64,000 nt of DNA from Omphiscola glabra (lineage: Eukaryota > Mollusca > Gastropoda > Lymnaeidae): positions 29,040,793 through 29,104,792 of the forward strand of contig OZ024802.1 of the NCBI GenBank assembly GCA_964017045.1. The letters run 5' to 3'. Positions 12,201-20,512 of this stretch are shown piece after piece. The notes under the pieces are model-generated. The model saw nothing but the letters and a program-made list of their open reading frames with translations. It was not told the origin of the DNA and did no database searches. Numbering within the stretch: the first letter of the stretch is position 1; each line of letters opens with the position of its first letter. A program made the translations under genes and the position numbers.

Positions 12201-12965
12201 AAAAGAGATAGAGAATTAATTTTTTTAAAAACTAGTATGAAAGAAGATTTAATAGTCTTTTGTTGATCCCATCAAGACTCAGGAATCTCACGTCCCAGTT
12301 ACATGCAACCAACGTTTGCAAGAGCTCAAAAAATGTTGGGCCTAGGTGGCGATGGACTTGTAAGAAGGGAAGCAAACAACCCATTGTCTCGACGTACTTT
12401 GACCAATCGGCAGCCTTTGTAAGTATAAGTTCTATTCTTATTATGGGCCCAAATAATTTTCTTTAGCTCATTATCTGAAGGTGGAAAAAGTACTAGGGGT
12501 AGTTTTTCGATCCAAAAGTAATTTCAAATTCGGCTTGCACCAATAAGCAATGGGCCCTTCACAGAATAATTGGCAGATACTAATTAAATCAGTTGCGTAA
12601 TGTAAATATGTAATGTTGTGTACTTTGAAAATGCATATTGTATTTGATTATAGGCACATTAATTTTGCTTAATATTTCAATTATAGAGCTGAGTTACTGG
12701 GAGCAAGTAATTGTTAGTATAACCAAGTAAAGAAACATATTTTTCAACACTATTCAATAAACCACTTTATTGGTCTGAACAACTAAAAACCTTGATTTTA
12801 GAATGAATTTAAAAGTCGATATTGTGGAGAATTAGTTAAGCTTGACAAAGATATTTTTTCTTTGCTATATTGCTACATAATTATTTACATTCTAGGACAC
12901 TTTCATGGAACAAGACTACAAGGACTAACACAAGCAGTTCCATTGAAAGCACTTGGAAGATTTAA
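172..12965 (+). CDS. unrecognised multi-exon gene, 3' portion (10 exons, 763 codons)
   Basis: I do not recognise this protein. Ten GT-AG exons join in one open frame: 172-293, 2114-2349, 2869-2993, 6546-7626, 8877-8979, 10117-10232, 10872-10959, 11113-11321, 12277-12418 and 12896-12965. Every junction phase agrees (2, 1, 0, 1, 2, 1, 2, 1, 2), which strongly supports a real gene. The 5' end is outside the window. The first about 85 residues are rich in Leu, Lys, Glu and Gln and look helical or coiled-coil. The rest is rich in Ser, Pro, Lys and Asn and looks disordered, with short motifs such as KTYADVVKSP and the basic C-terminal stretch RREANNPLSRRTLTNRQPL. No catalytic motif or membrane segment is visible. 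Minisatellites fill much of introns 2 to 5, and two of them start at the 5' splice sites of exons 3 and 4. A poly(A) signal follows the stop by 44 bp. A scaffold-like nuclear or cytoskeletal protein is possible but unproven. Confidence 0.8.
380..1620 (-). pseudogene. decayed non-LTR retrotransposon (endonuclease to early RT region)
   Basis: Reading the minus strand from about 1610 downward gives an exonuclease-endonuclease-phosphatase start (INILQINVCGMSNKN, then DKVLLQET), the usual opening of the endonuclease of RTE/Jockey-like non-LTR elements. Further on, in shifting frames, come stretches such as NTQHKTVIARIFNCPNGDT and TTEEACQLITKAILDAA, which resemble the linker between endonuclease and reverse transcriptase in such elements. 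Several stops and frameshifts interrupt it, so it is dead. It lies antisense in the first visible intron of the + strand gene. The clade is not certain. Confidence 0.7.
1318..1445. repeat. 24-bp tandem repeat, about 5 copies
   Basis: The unit contains GTATGGGTCCGTATTGTGGT and repeats every 24 bp. It interrupts the endonuclease region of the retrotransposon remnant, so it expanded after that element was inserted. Confidence 0.8.
1788..2022. repeat. 21-bp minisatellite, about 11 copies
   Basis: The unit TACAAGTGCTCTGTCAGAAT plus G repeats head to tail with few changes (TAC/TGC variants). It sits in the intron about 90 bp before the exon at 2114. The open frame through it exists only because 21 is a multiple of three. 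Confidence 0.9.
2114..2349 (+). CDS. exon 2 in window of the + strand gene
   Basis: The acceptor is CAG at 2111-2113. It gives a frame-compatible start (AA+A = Lys), whereas the nearer AG at 2144 would shift the frame. The exon encodes about 79 residues: a helical part with KKQHDVLHSQDLLNNELKAK and YEQCCYLVEERG, then an acidic patch (KMEEEEMCISEIIDIQ). It ends at G|GTAAGC in phase 1. Confidence 0.75.
2507..2821. repeat. 20-bp minisatellite, about 15 copies, upstream of a 3' splice site
   Basis: The unit GGGTTTTAATGTACACTAAT repeats with small changes (CTAAT, CAAAT, GCTAAT). It ends about 45 bp before the 3' splice site at 2868. Each canonical copy carries a CTAAT motif that fits the loose animal branch-point pattern YTNAY. 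Confidence 0.9.
2869..2993 (+). CDS. exon 3 of the + strand gene, abutting a 42-bp array
   Basis: A long poly-T tract and GCAG precede the exon. It encodes about 42 basic, Pro-rich residues (ALRLDTPSKLKADTLPHIKQ and onward). It ends at ACAT|GTGAGT in phase 0 and joins GGC at 6546 in frame. The last 8 exon bases, CAGTACAT, and the donor GTGAGT are copied throughout the array that starts here. The frame stays open to 4682, so later donors would also give in-frame products. Confidence 0.7.
2983..4632. repeat. 42-bp minisatellite that repeats the exon 3 splice donor
   Basis: The full unit is 42 bp and contains CAGTACAT|GTGAGT followed by TGTTGGCTTTATGATGTTAG. Shorter units of 39 and 27 bp also occur; all are multiples of three. 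About 28 copies keep GTGAGT, and others read GTGGGT, GTGATT or GTGAGC. The first copy coincides with the exon 3 donor. Long frames on both strands through this array follow from unit length and are not evidence of coding. Confidence 0.9.
4722..5512. repeat. 38-bp minisatellite, about 20 copies
   Basis: The unit contains AAGAAACACTTTTATAGTGG then TAGACTTGAGTCCAGTCT. Copies differ mainly by CCAGTCT, CCAGTCC and CCGGTCT. It lies in the same intron as the 42-bp array. Confidence 0.9.
5700..5905. repeat. duplicated segment with a perfect 24-bp inverted repeat
   Basis: A segment containing TGTCCAATGCTTAATAAACA occurs twice, with starts about 85 bp apart. The first copy carries a perfect inverted repeat: arms 5711-5734 and 5748-5771 with a 13-base loop. 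Confidence 0.8.
6008..6352. repeat. 28-bp minisatellite, about 12 nearly identical copies
   Basis: The unit CATGTGACTATGACAATATT plus CCACCTGC repeats with virtually no differences. This suggests very recent expansion or homogenisation. Confidence 0.92.
6440..6525. repeat. 14-bp repeat, about 6 copies, next to a 3' splice site
   Basis: GAACACTGACAACT repeats with ACTGAG variants in the last 100 bases of the intron before the exon at 6546. Confidence 0.8.
6546..7626 (+). CDS. exon 4 of the + strand gene (largest exon), abutting a 36-bp array
   Basis: The acceptor is TTTTATGACAG. The exon encodes 360 residues of Ser/Pro/Lys/Asn-rich, probably disordered sequence. Short conspicuous stretches are KLKKNFDVNSLEIL, LCLFGRLDGKPVPETP and YSSIPWTPRGN. 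Base composition is higher in GC than the flanks, as expected of coding sequence. It ends at CACTA|GTAAGTC in phase 1, and the first two bases of the exon at 8877 complete the codon. The 3' boundary is the first copy of a 36-bp array. Use of a later donor would add 12 residues per unit. Confidence 0.85.
7614..8660. repeat. 36-bp minisatellite that repeats the exon 4 splice donor, 29 copies
   Basis: The unit is TCCCTGAGAACTA|GTAAGTC followed by AATAATTGTGTTCAAT. Donor positions run from 7627 to 8635 every 36 bp. All but one (ACTAGAAAGTC at about 8092) keep GTAAGT. The coding frame of exon 4 stays open across the first 13 donors, until a changed unit creates TAA at 8064. The unit is made of the last 13 exon bases plus the start of the intron. 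Confidence 0.92.
8877..8979 (+). CDS. exon 5 of the + strand gene
   Basis: Begins after TTTTATCCAG and encodes SPKTYADVVKSPVVSKKA then NMGLLSTLPTTPVLNNW. Ends at TG|GTAAGTC in phase 2. The first base of the exon at 10117 completes the Trp codon. Confidence 0.8.
9084..9523. repeat. 44-bp minisatellite, about 10 copies
   Basis: The unit contains CAGTAACCATGTGTCTTGCA then CAGCATACAATGAAGTCACT. Copies on the left have ATCATG, and copies on the right ACCATG. Confidence 0.9.
9745..9965. repeat. degenerate repeat of about 57 bp, 3-4 copies, related to the 44-bp array
   Basis: Units share ACTACCTCAGTAACCAT with the neighbouring 44-bp array but continue with GGAATGTATACAATCAGCCC. It looks like an older relative of that array. 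Confidence 0.7.
10117..10232 (+). CDS. exon 6 of the + strand gene
   Basis: Acceptor CTTATTTTAG, donor TCCA|GTAAGT. Encodes VGEPMEGAMKTPDFNPFVEN then IITSIKFNHPPVQEVLSS. This is one of the more hydrophobic, motif-like parts of the protein and would be the best probe for homologues. Phase 1 at the end. Confidence 0.8.
10872..10959 (+). CDS. exon 7 of the + strand gene
   Basis: Acceptor CATTTCAG, donor AAT|GTAAGA. Encodes KPGGDALELRQPLRVLCTNT then LPPFLQKPV. Phase 2 at the end, consistent with the next exon. Confidence 0.8.
11113..11321 (+). CDS. exon 8 of the + strand gene
   Basis: Acceptor TTTTCATTCCAG, donor GAAA|GTAAAT. Encodes about 69 Ser/Arg/Lys/Asn-rich residues, for example KDRANSWKQRRQNRAMSS. 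The basic character suggests a nuclear localisation or nucleic-acid or microtubule contact, which is inference only. Confidence 0.8.
11439..12135. mobile_element. piggyBac-like non-autonomous element, 697 bp
   Basis: The ends are CCCTAGAACTGTCAA and TTGACAGTTATAGGG, which pair as terminal inverted repeats with two mismatches. TTAA follows on the right and TTAG precedes on the left, fitting a TTAA target with one mutation. No transposase frame is present. It lies in the intron between the exons ending at 11321 and starting at 12277. Confidence 0.65.
12277..12418 (+). CDS. exon 9 of the + strand gene
   Basis: Two in-frame acceptors exist 6 bp apart (ATCAAG at 12276 and ACTCAG at 12282), so the start is either 12277 or 12283. 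Encodes SRPSYMQPTFARAQKMLGLG then GDGLVRREANNPLSRRTLTN. Donor CCTTT|GTAAGT in phase 2. Confidence 0.8.
12896..12965 (+). CDS. last exon of the + strand gene with stop codon
   Basis: Acceptor TTTACATTCTAG. Encodes TLSWNKTTRTNTSSSIESTW then KI and TAA at 12963-12965. The upstream exon could also terminate at its own TTG-TAA if its donor were not used, but the strong GTAAGT makes splicing likely. Confidence 0.75.
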
Positions 12966-13008
12966 TAAGAATTGTGATTTGGGAAACACACAAGTACAAG
13001 GACTATAC

Positions 13009-13014
13009 AATAAA
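13009..13014 (+). terminator. poly(A) signal AATAAA
   Basis: Canonical AATAAA 44 bp after the stop of the + strand gene. Confidence 0.65.
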
Positions 13015-15027
13015 AATCAAGTAATTTTGTAAATTGCATGTTTGTTATGCAGCATTCTGTATAAAATGAGCAGCCAGGTAGTTTTTAAATTAATTTATGG
13101 CATAGAAAATCCTGTGATTGGCTTCTTTAAATGAATCAGGTGCCATCTTCAGCACAGGGAATGATTTTGAGCAGCTCTTTTTTAAGTGACATTTAATTAA
13201 AAACCTACAAATTTCAGTGCTTAAATCTGCAATCCATCTGTGACTCAAACTAAACAACTGATCTAAGGGTACAATGACTGGTTAACCCTTTGGCAACGAT
13301 TTTTGCTGACTCAGCAATAAAAAAAACTTTCCGGTAGAAATTTCCAGTATTTTTAATTCTTTATCCTATTTGCTTTTTAACTTCTCTTTAGATAAACGAA
13401 TAAAGAAACATATAGCATTGAAATATGATGTCAACGTGATGTCCTTGGTATTTCTGAAAAGGTTTTTGCCTCTTTGTTATGACGACAATGTGACGTCTTT
13501 GGTAATTGAAAGTGGGTGATCGTGATGTGGTGTCACCGTCATCGTTAACGGAGAGGTTAAAAAAAAAAGCTGTAAAATCTTGTTAGTTTGACATTAGGGT
13601 AGCCTGTACCAAATAGAGACACTGGCATATTTAGTTATGTCTTTACCTATGAGTATGATTGCCATGGAAAAAATACATAAAAAAATTGTATGAAGTATAA
13701 TGTAATAAATTATTACAGAGCAAGTTTGAGATCATGAATCATTTTAAATGGCTGATTTTGAGGTATGAAATGCTTAGTCTGCACATTGTTAACTGAATTT
13801 GAATATATATTTTTCAAGACAATGTTTCTGTGGGAATCGTGCAATTTGTTTCTTAGAGTTAGAGTCTCACATTGTAGGATTGTCAGTTAAACAGTGGAAT
13901 AGCTACTTATCAAATGGTTATTTAAGTAACTTTAATGCCATGAACTTTAAACAGTGCACAATTTCTACACAATTTATTGAGAAAGCAAAATATTCTAATG
14001 GAAGTTGATTAGACTTTTTTTTGGAAGATTTCTTTAGTTACTAATTCATCAGTATAATAAAAGAACAGTAACAACCACAAAACTGCTATAAGAAAAGGTG
14101 AATTTAAATTGTTTATTGTTCTGTCATGCATTGTATGTGTGGTAAGAATGTAATGGCTAGAATATTTACCACACAAAAATTTCATGTCTTTTTGGACTTT
14201 GTACTGGTTGAAAAGTACCAGGAGAGGCTTATGGAATTATTTCAAATTAAGCGATTTTTTACATAGGTGATGGTATGTGCCTTTCATATGCAGTCAAAAC
14301 TGTATGTCGGGGGATGCTTTAAAAACAAATAACTGCAAACGTCATCTATAAATTATTTCTAATAGCAAATATTTAGTTTAGCCAGGTTTAGCAAGGTTTT
14401 CATGTGCTTCAACTTTAACAAATATTATGTTCACAGCTCCTCCTCATTAAACACCTTATACCATCAGTGGGATTTTCTCTCAAATTCCCCCCCACCCTTT
14501 TAAAAAAATTTTTATGTACATACATTGATATTGATACAAAAAGTTGGCATGAAAATGTACACGATTGTAAATTCAATTGTCTGAATTAAGATTTTTAGTT
14601 TTTAAGTGGCTCACCAAAACCCCTACTGTTTTTAAAGCCCCTTAGGCAAAGATTTATTATTGGCTTAACTATGACAAGGTCCATCACATTTAAATTTTAT
14701 TTAAATGCATAGGTTTTTGGTAAGTTTTTATTATTCCAATTTTATATTTTGAATACATTTAATTTACTCAGCTCATCAAAGAATTTATTTTGTCTAGGTG
14801 GCATTATGTTTATTTCTTCTCTAGGAGAAGTGTAAAATAAAAATATATATGCAAATGCTTAACTCAACTTTGTTTTGCTTGTGGCTTTGTTTTGGATGAT
14901 GTGGTAATTGTTTTGAAATTAAATTTGATAGAATTTCTAATTTAAAATTATGAGTTCAATTAAATTTTTTCCCCTTTTTTCATTAGTTACTAAAACATTT
15001 TTTTTTTACTAATGGAACAACCCCTAA
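13015..15027. other. AT-rich intergenic region between convergent genes
   Basis: No gene is supported. It contains one piggyBac-like short element at 13286-13556 and otherwise only AT-rich unique sequence. Part of it may be an extended 3' UTR of the + strand gene. Confidence 0.5.
13286..13556. mobile_element. piggyBac-like MITE, 271 bp, flanked by TTAA
   Basis: TTAA lies on both sides (13282-13285 and 13557-13560). The ends CCCTTTGGCAACGAT and ATCGTTAACGGAGAGG are imperfect inverted repeats. No coding capacity. Confidence 0.55.
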
Positions 15028-15838
15028 CAACAAAGTTAGTTTGTCATAAAAATCCTCTATAAAATGTAAAATTTGTTTCACGCCCCTCACCTATATCAGA
15101 CCTGTTTACCCTCAAACTCATAAAATCGTACAATATCTTCTCAAAATCGTACAATACAGTATCTTAATAGTAAATAAATAAAATTACAATATTTTAGTAT
15201 ACATTATTTATAGAATAACTACTCGTATAGTGTATAGCGTGTTCATTGGAATCGAGTTAAGCGGCACTGGCGTCAAAAAATGGAACGCGCCGTAAGAAAT
15301 AATTGTCATAAAATTAGGTCATACAAAGCAAACACGCGAGGAGGGGACATCTATATATAAATATAGCACGTACCGGTACCCATAAACGTCAAATTAAATA
15401 ACTCCCTCCCCAGCCGCACCTTGTCAATGTAAAGGGCTATCCAACTAGTCTATTACGTACCTGCTAAGGATGCGCATGACAGCTTTCATGGGGAAAAAAA
15501 GTGTGGGGAGGGGGGGGGGGTTTACCAGCGTGCACCTACATTTATGCATGAATTCTACAATAATTATTATGAGAGTCTCTTATAGAGCCAACTGTCACCT
15601 TAAAATCTGTGAAATCCATGAATTCAAATTAGGCCTATTATTAATTATAAAAATATCACAACAATGTTTCTCAGTTCTCGTATACTAATGCTTTGTGTTT
15701 TCAGAAAAGAGATCGCTGTAGTAGGAATATTTAACATGACATAGTCACAATACTCTAGTCCACCAACACGTCTTTCCATGCTGTGACGTCATTATTTCAC
15801 CGGCAGAACCAACATTTCCACACTCCCATTAAAAAGGT

Positions 15839-15860
15839 GGGGGGGGGGGGGGGGGGGGGG
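15839..15860. repeat. poly-G tract
   Basis: An almost pure run of G. Similar G or C runs occur at 15498, 16253, 22027, 23874 and 47309. Their lengths may be assembly-sensitive. Confidence 0.8.
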
Positions 15861-16217
15861 AGAGTTGTGATTCCAAACGTTTGTATTAAAATCGTTGAGG
15901 AGATAGAGCTGTTTAGTGATTTCGAAAAATATTTTTAAATGCCGCTGACTCGATCTTATAAAATATGTCAAAATTCAACGTTCTAGTGCGGAACAGTTGT
16001 ATTTTATTTAAAACCATCTCTAGTTTTCTCTTTTTTTCCCAATCGCTGCGGTGCAGACTAATATTACTAATAAATTATGTAACAAAACTACGTCACAGGC
16101 TTGGTAGCAGTCAAAGGGGAAGGTGAGTGAAGTTGGGGCGACTAGTCTAAATTTTACTGTTGACGCAGATAGCTAGTTCACCACACAAAGCAACAATATG
16201 ACCATCACCATCAATAC

Positions 16218-16417
16218 CAGCGTTTCTCAACCTGTGGGTCGCAACCCATTTGGGGGGGGGGGGTCGAATGACACTTTCACAGGGGTCGCGTAAAACAAAT
16301 TATATAACCCTACGGTTATGAAGTAGCAACGAAAATAATATTGTGTTTTGGGGTTCGCCACAACTTGAACTGTATTAAAGTAAAGGGTTTCGGCATTAAG
16401 AAGGTTGAGAACCACTG
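16218..16417. mobile_element. SPIN-like hAT MITE, copy 1, with perfect 8-bp target duplication
   Basis: Starts CAGCGTTTCTCAACCTGTGG and ends GGTTGAGAACCACTG. The 8-bp duplication ATCAATAC flanks it at 16210-16217 and 16418-16425. The interior includes ATGAAGTAGCAACGAAAATA, as in the copies at 42.0 and 53.2 kb. This agrees with the SPIN (Space Invaders) non-autonomous hAT family as I know it. It is nested inside the CAGACCTG element. Confidence 0.85.
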
Positions 16418-17197
16418 ATCAATACGATGCTGCTGTTGTGATATTTTTATATTCGTTGACACTGCCACAAATTCCCACTACACGCGTCACACATTTCCGC
16501 AACAACCCCCACCTCCCCATCGGTGCGTATATAATATAACGAAGGATAGTCCCAACTTTTAAACAAATTTACAACCAATCGTTTTTCTCGGTCCTTTAAC
16601 TGCCAGATCTTTTTTAGAAAGGGCTAAAACTTCCAAGCCCGAAAAATTTTTAAAATCGGAAAAAAAAAGTATATTTTTTCACGGGGTCTCTGAAAATCGT
16701 AGTTTTGTCTGGTCTCGGCGTATAATCGTAAAAGACACCCTAAAATCGTACATTGTATGTACGCCAAAATCGTAGGAGTAAACAGGTCTGCTATATTATT
16801 ATTCTAATGTCCCACCCGCTTTTACACCAAGATTTCTGTAAATTTAAAGAAAACATTGGGCATCAAACGCACTTCCAATATTTTTAAGAATCTCATTTAG
16901 CGCAGTTATTGGGAATTTTATTTCGTGAAATCAATGTCATCTGGTAGGTTAAAACTGATTTTTGGGGGTTGGGCTGAAAGTTTGATCAAATTTGTTGTCA
17001 TCAACAGCAAGTCTATGTCTCTATGTGCCAGGTTTCAGCTCGATAGGATGTTCGGTTGGGGGAAGTTGTTCAATTTGCTGTCAGAAGATTTTGCTTCAAA
17101 CACACACAAAAAAGTGAAGCTAATACTGTATAAAGCATTTAAAAATTCATGCCCTTGTATTGTTCAGGAATAAATTCAGACAAAAATGCAAGAGGGA

Positions 17198-17227
17198 TTT
17201 ATTAAAATTTTAAAAACATGTTTTATT
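17198..17227 (-). terminator. ZC3H14: candidate poly(A) signals of ZC3H14
   Basis: On the minus strand AATAAA occurs at 17227-17222 and 17203-17198, about 1.2 kb after the ZC3H14 stop. The DNA between is AT-rich, lacks tandem repeats and is plausible 3' UTR. A further AATAAA overlaps the stop itself (18431-18426), but this is too close to act for this stop. Confidence 0.45.
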
Positions 17228-18426
17228 GAAAATAGTAAACAAGGGAATTGAGACTGCAAGAATCAATTATGTACAATACATAGCAAATTAATGTTTCTTG
17301 GGAGACAAGTACAAGTCAAATCTTGTAATAAACAAATAATTATATAGATCTTATCAGAATTTTTAAAAAATTGTAATCCTTACTCCCCTTGATGTCTGAT
17401 AAATTAATTTTTCTTACCATTCTAGCTTACAGCTAATGCTAAAAACAAAGATGTCTACCTGAAGTGGCATTTATATTAAATTTTCTATAGCAATGTACTT
17501 TATAAATACATTTTTTTTTAAAAAAGCATCTTAGTACGGTATATTTTTTGACAAGCAAATTAATAGAAATATTTAGATTAAAAGTAATAGATTACACCAC
17601 AAGGTCCAACAATACAGCTAATGCTATGATAAAATTGTAAACACATCTTTTCTCTTACTATCATTAACTTCAGGTTGGATTAAAAATATTTGTATTTCCC
17701 TTGGTGACAGCAAAAGTACAAGTAACTGTTTTCATGTCATTAAAATAAGTCAACCATACTATAAACGCCAGGTATGTTATTAGAATAGACAAAATACTAA
17801 AACTTAAGACACATTCACACACATTATAGTTGCAGTCAGTAAATTCACACCACTGGTTACTTTACTACACTCTGTTAACACTTGGCTTCAATCCTGCTGC
17901 AGTTAAAGTTAATGATTTAATGTGTGCTGTTTAAAAAGTCTACAACTGTGTAAAACAGTTGAAAGAACTTATTGATCATAACCAAGACTTGGTTTTAAAT
18001 GATTCATTAATATGATTATAAACATTACATTATAGAAAAACTGACTTTGGTCTTAAAGGAAAATAATATAAATTAAAAAGGCCCTTTAACAAAATACTAG
18101 TGCTATATTTCTCATAAAAAGTAAAGTTGTAACAGTCCTGTTACACGACTTCTAAACTTAAGATGCGATGATTCAATGTTCTTATAAACAACAAAGGCAT
18201 AAAATGAAAGTTTGCCAATACCATGGTAACCTCATTGAAATCAATTTAATCGCACACCAAAGCAACTGATACTAAAGCTCATTTGTTGATTAAAAAATAA
18301 ATAAAAATGAGATAATTATTTTACCTCTTATTAAGGACTTCTATTTGACCCATTGAATTTAAAATTTAAAAAGTTACGAAATACTCAAAGAATCACAGTT
18401 ATTTGAATCTGTATTCAGTTAATATT
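17204..18426 (-). other. ZC3H14: probable ZC3H14 3' UTR
   Basis: AT-rich unique sequence between the stop codon and the first downstream AATAAA pair. No tandem arrays are present, unlike most of the window, which fits transcribed and constrained sequence. The extent is inferred. Confidence 0.45.
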
Positions 18427-20512
18427 TTATTGGCTTGTAGATGATACTGCTGTTGAATTGGAAGGGCTCAATTTGGAAGCAGCCGATTCTACTTTGGTTG
18501 TATCTGGCAAACTTGTTTTGGGAGGACCCAGCTGTGCCTGCCATTTCAGTTTACTTTTCACTGGTGGAGTGGGATGGTAGAATGGACAGCCCTGGCTTAT
18601 GCATGCCACTCCAAAACGACAGGGTTTGGGATGCAAGAAAGTACAATTGACATTGTAACAGTTGGGATAAAAACGACAGGTTGTCTGAGAGCTTGCGAAA
18701 CTTGGAGCTCCATATGAAGCGTAGTGAGGTGGTAATGGTGCTTGGGTAAAAATGAGACGAGACTGTGGTATGGCAATGACATGCGGAGTGTTTCCAATAT
18801 TTGTCCTGCGGCTCGTGTGAGTGAATGGGCAATCGGGGCGGGTACACTTGGAGTCAAATCGACAGTTGGGATGAATGAACAAGCATTTGTCCCCAAATTT
18901 ACAGTTAGGAAATGTTTTACAATGAGTAGTGGGATGATGGTATTCACATGCAGACCCAACTGCACAGGCAGGCCAAAATTTGCATCTCTCAGTCATTTTG
19001 ACTTTCTTAAGAGCAGATATTTCCAGTTCTCCCTCCCCAGTTACCATGGGTTGGTCATAAGATGTGTCTTTAACTGTGAAAGGCTTCATTTCTTTATCTT
19101 CATGCTCATCGTCAGAATCCTTAAGGTTGATGGAAAATGGTTGGATTTTAGGAGGAAGTTTGTTGGCAAGTATGCCCCGTGTCAGCGAGTGAATGGTTTG
19201 CGGTAGTGGTGATTGTGGCAAAGGCCTGGTTTGAGCCAGAAGGTCCAAATAAAGTTTCTCATTCTGCTCAAGGGTTTGTAATGGCAGACTACCCTCTGCC
19301 AGCTCATCAAACTGTCTTTCATCGACGCCATCCAACGTAACAATAAACCTAGTGCCTGGTTTGTCTTCATCAGCTTTCACAGGGGCGACAGAATCTTCTT
19401 CCATTTCCTCAGCATCCAGATCACCCACAACATTAGTTATGTCATCTTCATCTTCTAAATCTAGAGTAAACTCTTCCCGGGAATCTAGTAGCTCGGGTTC
19501 AAGGTCATCATCTATCATTTCTGCCAGATCTTCTGGCTCATCATCCTCCACCTTGTGGCGTCTACCGTCAGTTGATTCACTTCTGATTTTTATATTTCTA
19601 TCTGTGATGAGCTCTTCCTCTTCGTCGCCACTGCCAGATTCATCACAACATACAACTCGACTGTCTGGACTTGCATTGCTCTTAGCTTTATCAACAACCC
19701 TGGAAGAGTTCACTGACATAACTGCTGCCTCACACTGTTTCTGGACAGCTTCCTTGCCTAATCTGGATATAACCCGTGCACTACTTTTTTTTGATGCAGT
19801 GTGTTCCAATTTCAAATCGGCTGCTCTTGACTTAATATCATGTCTTGCGTCTCGGTGATCAGTTCTTAGTTTGGATTGAGCAGCTTTAGGCTTTATATCC
19901 TCTCTGTCATCTCCCAGTTCTGGGGTAGTTTTCCTTTCAACTACAACCTTACCTAGTCGAGATGTAACAGAACATCTCTGTTCAACAGCAGGATTTGAGC
20001 TCTGATTGACTACGACAGTTTTTTTGGATTGTGGTGAAACAACTCGAGTGGTGATATGGAAGTTTTTGACTTCACCAACATTTCTATCACCCCTCACTCT
20101 TCTTTCATACTGGGCATTCTTGTCACTGTGCCCCCTATTTTTCTCAGGTGACTTGGATGTGTCAGATTTGTGAGATGTACTACGGTCAATACCTATTGTC
20201 CGTAACAGTTCTTCACGCCGAGAACGAGATATCAGCTCTCGCCTGTCATCCCGACTTAAATTATGTCTTGCATCATTACGGGACAATGTACGTTGCTCTA
20301 AATGCTGGCTACTGCTCCGACGACTGGAAGCTTCTTTCCTAGATGGAAAATATGGGGGTGGACTCTCATCACGTGTTGGATCAGATTTCTTCCTCTTAGG
20401 AGAATAAACCTCAGCAGGTGAATCACCCCGACTTATTGGTCGTGGCACAGTAATCTTTCGTTTAACAGCAATGGATTTCTCAGCATCTGACATTGCCTTC
20501 ATGAGTAATGCC
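18427..20512 (-). CDS. ZC3H14: ZC3H14 last coding exon with five CCCH zinc fingers
   Basis: Starts after TTCTTTAG with G|GCATTACTC and runs 2086 bp to TAA without an intron. The order is an ALLMKAMSDAEKS helix, an Arg/Ser/Lys-rich disordered part (CGCC-type low complexity absent), an acidic segment (EEELITD to EEMEEDS), the conserved FIVTLDGV box, then the fingers at 18984-18574. Finger spacings are CX5CX5CX3H twice, then CX5CX4CX3H three times, all with intact Cys and His. The finger array ends with KSKLKWQAQ, like the human KWIRPQ tail. Vertebrate genes split this region into many exons, so this lineage has lost or never had those introns. Confidence 0.95.

Larger units (their letters stand above)
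15097..16790. mobile_element. 1.7 kb inverted-repeat transposon of the CAGACCTGTTTAC family, flanked by CTATAT
   Basis: Starts CAGACCTGTTTACCCTCAAA and ends GTAAACAGGTCTG. CTATAT directly flanks both ends (15091-15096, 16791-16796). The ends contain repeated AAATCGTACA-type motifs. Two short versions of about 160 bp lie at 47.5 and 56.5 kb. No transposase frame is visible. The interior has a SPIN-like insertion (16218-16417) and two poly-G tracts. The superfamily is unknown to me. Confidence 0.75.
15028..16945 (+). repeat. dispersed repeat 'B', copy 1, split by a transposon
   Basis: The parts 15028-15096 and 16791-16945 together match other copies at 30.0, 61.9 and 63.8 kb. Shared landmarks in order are CCCCTAACAACAAAGTT, TTTCACGCCCC, GTCCCACCC, TTTTTAAGAATCTCATTTAG and CGCAGTTATTGGGAATTT. 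The inverted-repeat element at 15097-16790 separates the halves. Confidence 0.7.

Noticed and set aside
18441..19858. Plus-strand frames opposite the ZC3H14 finger exon
   Set aside because: They are antisense shadows of a strongly supported coding exon; the Ser-rich one mirrors the acidic segment.
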